Below, one piece after another: positions 6,941 through 7,046 of a stretch of DNA of 7,046 bases. The DNA comes from Planctomycetota bacterium (GTDB taxonomy: Bacteria > Planctomycetota > Planctomycetia > Pirellulales > Lacipirellulaceae), in the NCBI GenBank assembly GCA_013151315.1, contig JAADIN010000269.1:1-7046 (forward strand), read 5' to 3'. Position numbers and translations under genes: made by a program. The notes below the pieces were generated by a model. The model made no database searches, was not told where the DNA came from, and worked only from the letters and a program-made list of their open reading frames with translations. Within the stretch, counting starts at the first letter, position 1, and each line of letters opens with the position of its first letter.

Positions 6941-6945
6941 CCTCC
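6941..6945 (-). promoter_or_regulatory. Strong ribosome binding site that decides the BON start
   Basis: Minus-strand GGAGG, the strongest Shine-Dalgarno in the window. It is 7 nt from the ATG at 6933 and 1 nt from the in-frame ATG at 6939, which favours the shorter protein by two residues. Confidence 0.75.
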
Positions 6946-6985
6946 GTGTACGCACTACGGCAGAATCGCAAGCGTCACCCGCCAA

Positions 6986-7013
6986 TTTATCCCGATTAGC
7001 AACTACGGGTCAA
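6986..7013 (-). promoter_or_regulatory. Possible sigma70-type promoter of the BON gene
   Basis: On the minus strand TTGACC (7013-7008, five of six to TTGACA) is followed after 16 bp by GATAAA (6991-6986, four of six to TATAAT). Transcription would start near 6979 and run about 45 nt before the ATG. The -35 box overlaps an interrupted palindrome at 7012-7027. Sequence match only. Confidence 0.45.
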
Positions 7014-7027
7014 CCGGAACTCCGGTT
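7012..7027. repeat. Interrupted palindrome over the BON -35 box
   Basis: AACCGGA (7012-7018), two spacer bases, TCCGGTT (7021-7027): exact 7-bp arms. It overlaps the first two bases of the putative -35 element, the usual position of a repressor or activator site. It could also be the end of a transcript from a gene beyond the right edge; a T-rich stretch (ggcttttt) ends the window 14 bp further on the plus strand. Confidence 0.45.
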
Positions 7028-7046
7028 CGTGCTGATTTGGCTTTTT

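Overview
The window looks like chromosomal DNA of a Gram-negative-type bacterium, most likely a planctomycete of the Pirellulaceae kind. The grounds are protein families rather than markers: a multi-TM/Ig-like giant with a very acidic tail (DUF4175-like), a lone short BON protein, a secreted protein with a 'gene-for-granted' planctomycete look (GAVLxGxL repeat, TPR-like part, transthyretin-like folds), weak or absent Shine-Dalgarno sequences at several starts, and a lipid A gene. No rRNA, tRNA, CRISPR array or insertion sequence was seen.

Layout. (1) 1-2684, minus: a large membrane protein gene that runs off the left edge; 894 codons are visible without a stop. Its last ~360 visible residues are a Gly/Glu/Asp/Gln/Ser tail. 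(2) 2733-3346, minus: a complete type II toxin-antitoxin pair, DUF104-type antitoxin then PIN-domain (VapC-like) toxin, joined by an ATGA overlap, with a good Shine-Dalgarno and a perfect TATAAT -10 box. Only 48 bp separate the toxin stop from the start of the large membrane gene, and no convincing terminator lies between them. (3) 3347-3524: divergent intergenic region holding the TA promoter and a perfect 22-bp palindrome. (4) 3525-4589, plus: lpxK, lipid A 4'-kinase. (5) 4590-4723: convergent intergenic region with a GC-rich 8-bp hairpin that can serve as terminator. (6) 4724-6400, minus: an exported protein of unknown function with two transthyretin/carboxypeptidase-regulatory-like parts. 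(7) 6535-6933, minus: a BON-domain protein with a promoter-like region and an interrupted palindrome upstream.

The genes do not form one obvious pathway. LpxK, the large membrane protein and the exported protein all concern the cell envelope. The TA pair is a separate module placed just ahead of the membrane gene. Nothing here proves a new biological system; the most worthwhile points are the TA pair reading directly into the envelope gene, the 22-bp palindrome, and the extreme acidic tail.
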